Below, piece by piece: positions 59,501-60,000 of a DNA stretch of 60,000 bases. The notes beneath the pieces were generated by a model. The model searched no databases, was not told the origin of the DNA, and was given only the letters and a program-made list of their open reading frames with translations. Source of the stretch: Antedon mediterranea. Lineage: Eukaryota > Echinodermata > Crinoidea > Comatulida > Antedonidae. Position 1 is the stretch's first letter. Each line of letters starts with the position of its first letter. A program made the translations under genes and the position numbers. The stretch lies in contig NC_092671.1 of NCBI RefSeq assembly GCF_964355755.1, positions 35,421,304 to 35,481,303 on the forward strand. The letters run 5' to 3'.

Positions 59501-60000
59501 CAATTGAAAATGTGTTTAAATGCAATATATATGTTATTATTTATTTATACTGGGTGTCCTCTTCAGTCAAAGACTGGTCTCCTAGAGGGCCTAGTTATGA
59601 TCAATGGTTGTGAGTGACAGTGACTGTGTTTGTACTAGTACACCAGGGTAACCTCCTACTCATCTCGAAAGATGTACTAGGTTCTTTAAAGTGCACATGA
59701 GCTAGATGTGTACATTGGACCTACGATTTATGGTCCTTATCTAAGAAGACTTGTTCTACCACATGAACCATGGAGTGAGCCTCAAACCCTTGCCGATGTT
59801 ATGGCTATGTAAATACGGTTCCACTGTGTAAACCGCTTGCCCACTCACTCACCATGTATATAAAAAAGGAAGGTTAAGAAAAAGAATTTATCCTCATAAA
59901 GTATTCAGAATTTTTAAATCTCAACTTACGATTCTTCCTCTTCCGCTTGATGACCGACTGGTCCCTCTGCTTGGATAGCTTCCCTCGTTGTTGAGAACGC
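53459..60000 (-). CDS. PIP5K1: Type I phosphatidylinositol-4-phosphate 5-kinase, C-terminal part (both ends incomplete)
   Basis: Six exons, >60000..59930, 58449..58366, 58171..58038, 54944..54765, 54241..54055 and 53531..53459, join with matching phases. The product makes phosphatidylinositol 4,5-bisphosphate from PI4P at the plasma membrane. Visible parts in order are: an acidic linker; [20 protein letters not shown] with the IID metal-binding motif; the activation loop [20 protein letters not shown], with a lysine pair and the Glu that sets PI4P specificity in this family; [19 protein letters not shown]; then [10 protein letters not shown] and [12 protein letters not shown], both close to vertebrate PIP5K1B as I recall it; and an acidic or glutamine-rich tail. 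The N-terminal kinase lobe lies beyond the right edge. After the last exon a donor (TCG|GTAGGT) predicts at least one more exon to the left, which I could not identify. Alternatively, read-through of 18 further codons ends at a TAG near 53,406. Confidence 0.93.
53620..53753. mobile_element. TIR element, AGCTCTGTCTACACTATC family, degraded
   Basis: The body AGTGTGATGG...AAATATGGTAGTGATATG...CACATAATGTTGATAGCGTAGACA matches the family. The left terminus has decayed to TTTTACACTGTTG. Confidence 0.75.
53755..54030. mobile_element. Internal fragment, AAAGATGTATTGTCC family
   Basis: AAAATCAGACTTTAAGTAGGCCATTTTGCAGTTTTAATAAAGTTAT and the following AT-rich body match 6,095-6,320. The ends are not preserved. 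Confidence 0.6.
54055..54241 (-). CDS. PIP5K1 exon, acidic tail
   Basis: A 187-bp exon between TTTAATAG and CTAA|GTAAGT reads [20 protein letters not shown] and continues into an acidic stretch ([16 protein letters not shown] and onward). The PDLVP...FE core resembles the tail of vertebrate PIP5K1B. The acceptor is preceded by a 14-base homopolymer of T on the minus strand. Confidence 0.9.
54765..54944 (-). CDS. PIP5K1 exon, C-terminal linker
   Basis: A 180-bp exon between TTTTCTACAG and ACAG|GTAAGC completes an Ala codon from the previous exon, giving [20 protein letters not shown]. It is serine- and proline-rich. The ALKxSPSK start matches the segment immediately after the kinase core in vertebrate PIP5K1B as I recall it. 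Confidence 0.9.
55069..55238. mobile_element. TIR element, AGCTCTGTCTACACTATC family
   Basis: The ends are TAAAGCTCGGTCTACACTATC and TTTGATAGTGTTAGACATAGCTTTA. It lies in the PIP5K1 intron between 54,945 and 58,037. Confidence 0.9.
56051..56681. mobile_element. About 630-bp TIR element, AAAGGCCAATTTACAC family
   Basis: TTAAAGGCCAATTTATACAGACGAGCGG and CCGCTTGTCTGTGTTAATTGGTCCTTAT are inverted ends, related to the composite element at 47,175-48,037. The interior shares CTGTATCTATCCT and CAGCGGAAA. No transposase frame. Confidence 0.85.
56890..57236. mobile_element. MITE-like element, AAAGATGTATTGTCC family, copy 3
   Basis: The left end is TTAAAGATGTGTAAAG and the right end is TTTGGAGGACAATACATCTTTAA. 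The interior (ATAATAGTTATTCACTTTGA, AGTGATTAACTTTATTAAAACTAC) matches other copies. Confidence 0.75.
58038..58171 (-). CDS. PIP5K1 exon with activation loop
   Basis: A 134-bp exon between TTTCATAG and CCAG|GTTTGT reads [20 protein letters not shown] followed by [16 protein letters not shown]. The lysines and the Glu in KKLEH are the known determinants of membrane targeting and PI4P preference in type I enzymes. The donor GTTTGT is weaker than the others in the gene. Confidence 0.94.
58366..58449 (-). CDS. PIP5K1 exon with IID catalytic motif
   Basis: An 84-bp exon between TTTTGTAG and CAA|GTAAGT reads [20 protein letters not shown] then IDILQCYK. The Asp of IID is the metal-binding residue equivalent to DFG in protein kinases. 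This exon made the gene recognisable. A repeat-derived plus-strand open frame overlaps it and is only a shadow. Confidence 0.94.
58590..58862 (-). mobile_element. tRNA-derived SINE, family 1
   Basis: It contains GTGACAGTGGCTGTG, CTCGAAAGATGTACTAGGTTC, CTTATCCGAGAAGACTCGTTC and GAGCGAGTGAGCCTCGAACC (B box on the minus strand). The A-box part is lost at the right end. Confidence 0.78.
59540..59860 (-). mobile_element. tRNA-derived SINE, family 1
   Basis: This copy shows the same body and both the B-box region (GAGCCTCAAACCC) and the A-box end (AACCGCTTGCCCACTCACTC) on the minus strand. Some CG positions have decayed (TCGAACC to TCAAACC). Confidence 0.78.
59930..60000 (-). CDS. PIP5K1 exon (partial, cut by window edge)
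   Basis: The visible part reads [20 protein letters not shown] and ends AATC|GTAAGT in phase 2. It corresponds to the linker before the GGIPA motif, where vertebrate enzymes have a similar ALYSTAMESIQ-type segment. The two other frames cannot join the next exon: one fails by phase, the other runs into a stop when tested against the activation-loop exon. Confidence 0.85.

Overview
This is a eukaryotic, AT-rich (roughly one-third GC by eye), intron-rich and repeat-dense window from an animal genome. Spliceosomal exons are scattered between long introns packed with short inverted-repeat elements and tRNA-derived SINEs. I suspect a marine invertebrate deuterostome such as an echinoderm, but the assignment is weak and rests on general genome texture.

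Two protein-coding genes are supported, both on the minus strand. The first, read right to left from 42,284 to 2,227, is a complete five-exon gene of the ENTREP (FAM189) family. Its N-terminal half is a four-pass membrane domain, followed by three PPxY motifs and a very long basic and serine-rich tail that ends in a PDZ-ligand-like C terminus. All five exons join at phase 0 with canonical GT/AG sites, giving a predicted protein of 1016 residues. The second enters from the right edge (60,000) and runs leftward to at least 53,459. It is the C-terminal part of a type I phosphatidylinositol-4-phosphate 5-kinase (PIP5K1). Six exons were found by matching splice phases, including the exon carrying the IID metal-binding motif and the one carrying the activation loop with its specificity glutamate. 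Its 5' part lies outside the window, and its terminal exon was not found.

The order and orientation (PIP5K1 upstream of ENTREP, same strand) match the human 9q21 neighbourhood as I recall it, where PIP5K1B and ENTREP1/FAM189A2 lie close together on one strand. I read this as an ancient linkage.

The rest is non-coding. From left to right it holds: an 18-bp minisatellite (91-857) whose unexpanded ancestral locus lies directly next to it; ENTREP intron 4 (4,372-8,527) and intron 3 (8,822-25,455), the latter with a candidate alternative first exon at 19,117-19,170; introns 2 and 1 with a roughly 2-kb inverted-repeat element at 27,125-29,170; the ENTREP 5' region near 42.3-42.6 kb; an intergenic or PIP5K 3' region (42.6-53.4 kb) with several nested elements; and PIP5K introns with SINE copies. 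At least 14 copies of one small inverted-repeat family (ends like AGCTCTGTCTACACTATC) are spread over the window. Several other families with similar outer ends sit among them, some nested in each other.

The apparent biology is membrane and endosomal: a phosphoinositide kinase next to a putative endosomal adaptor that recruits ubiquitin ligases. No new multi-gene system is visible. The most informative observations are the conserved gene pair, the possible alternative ENTREP start, and the shared architecture of the inverted-repeat families.
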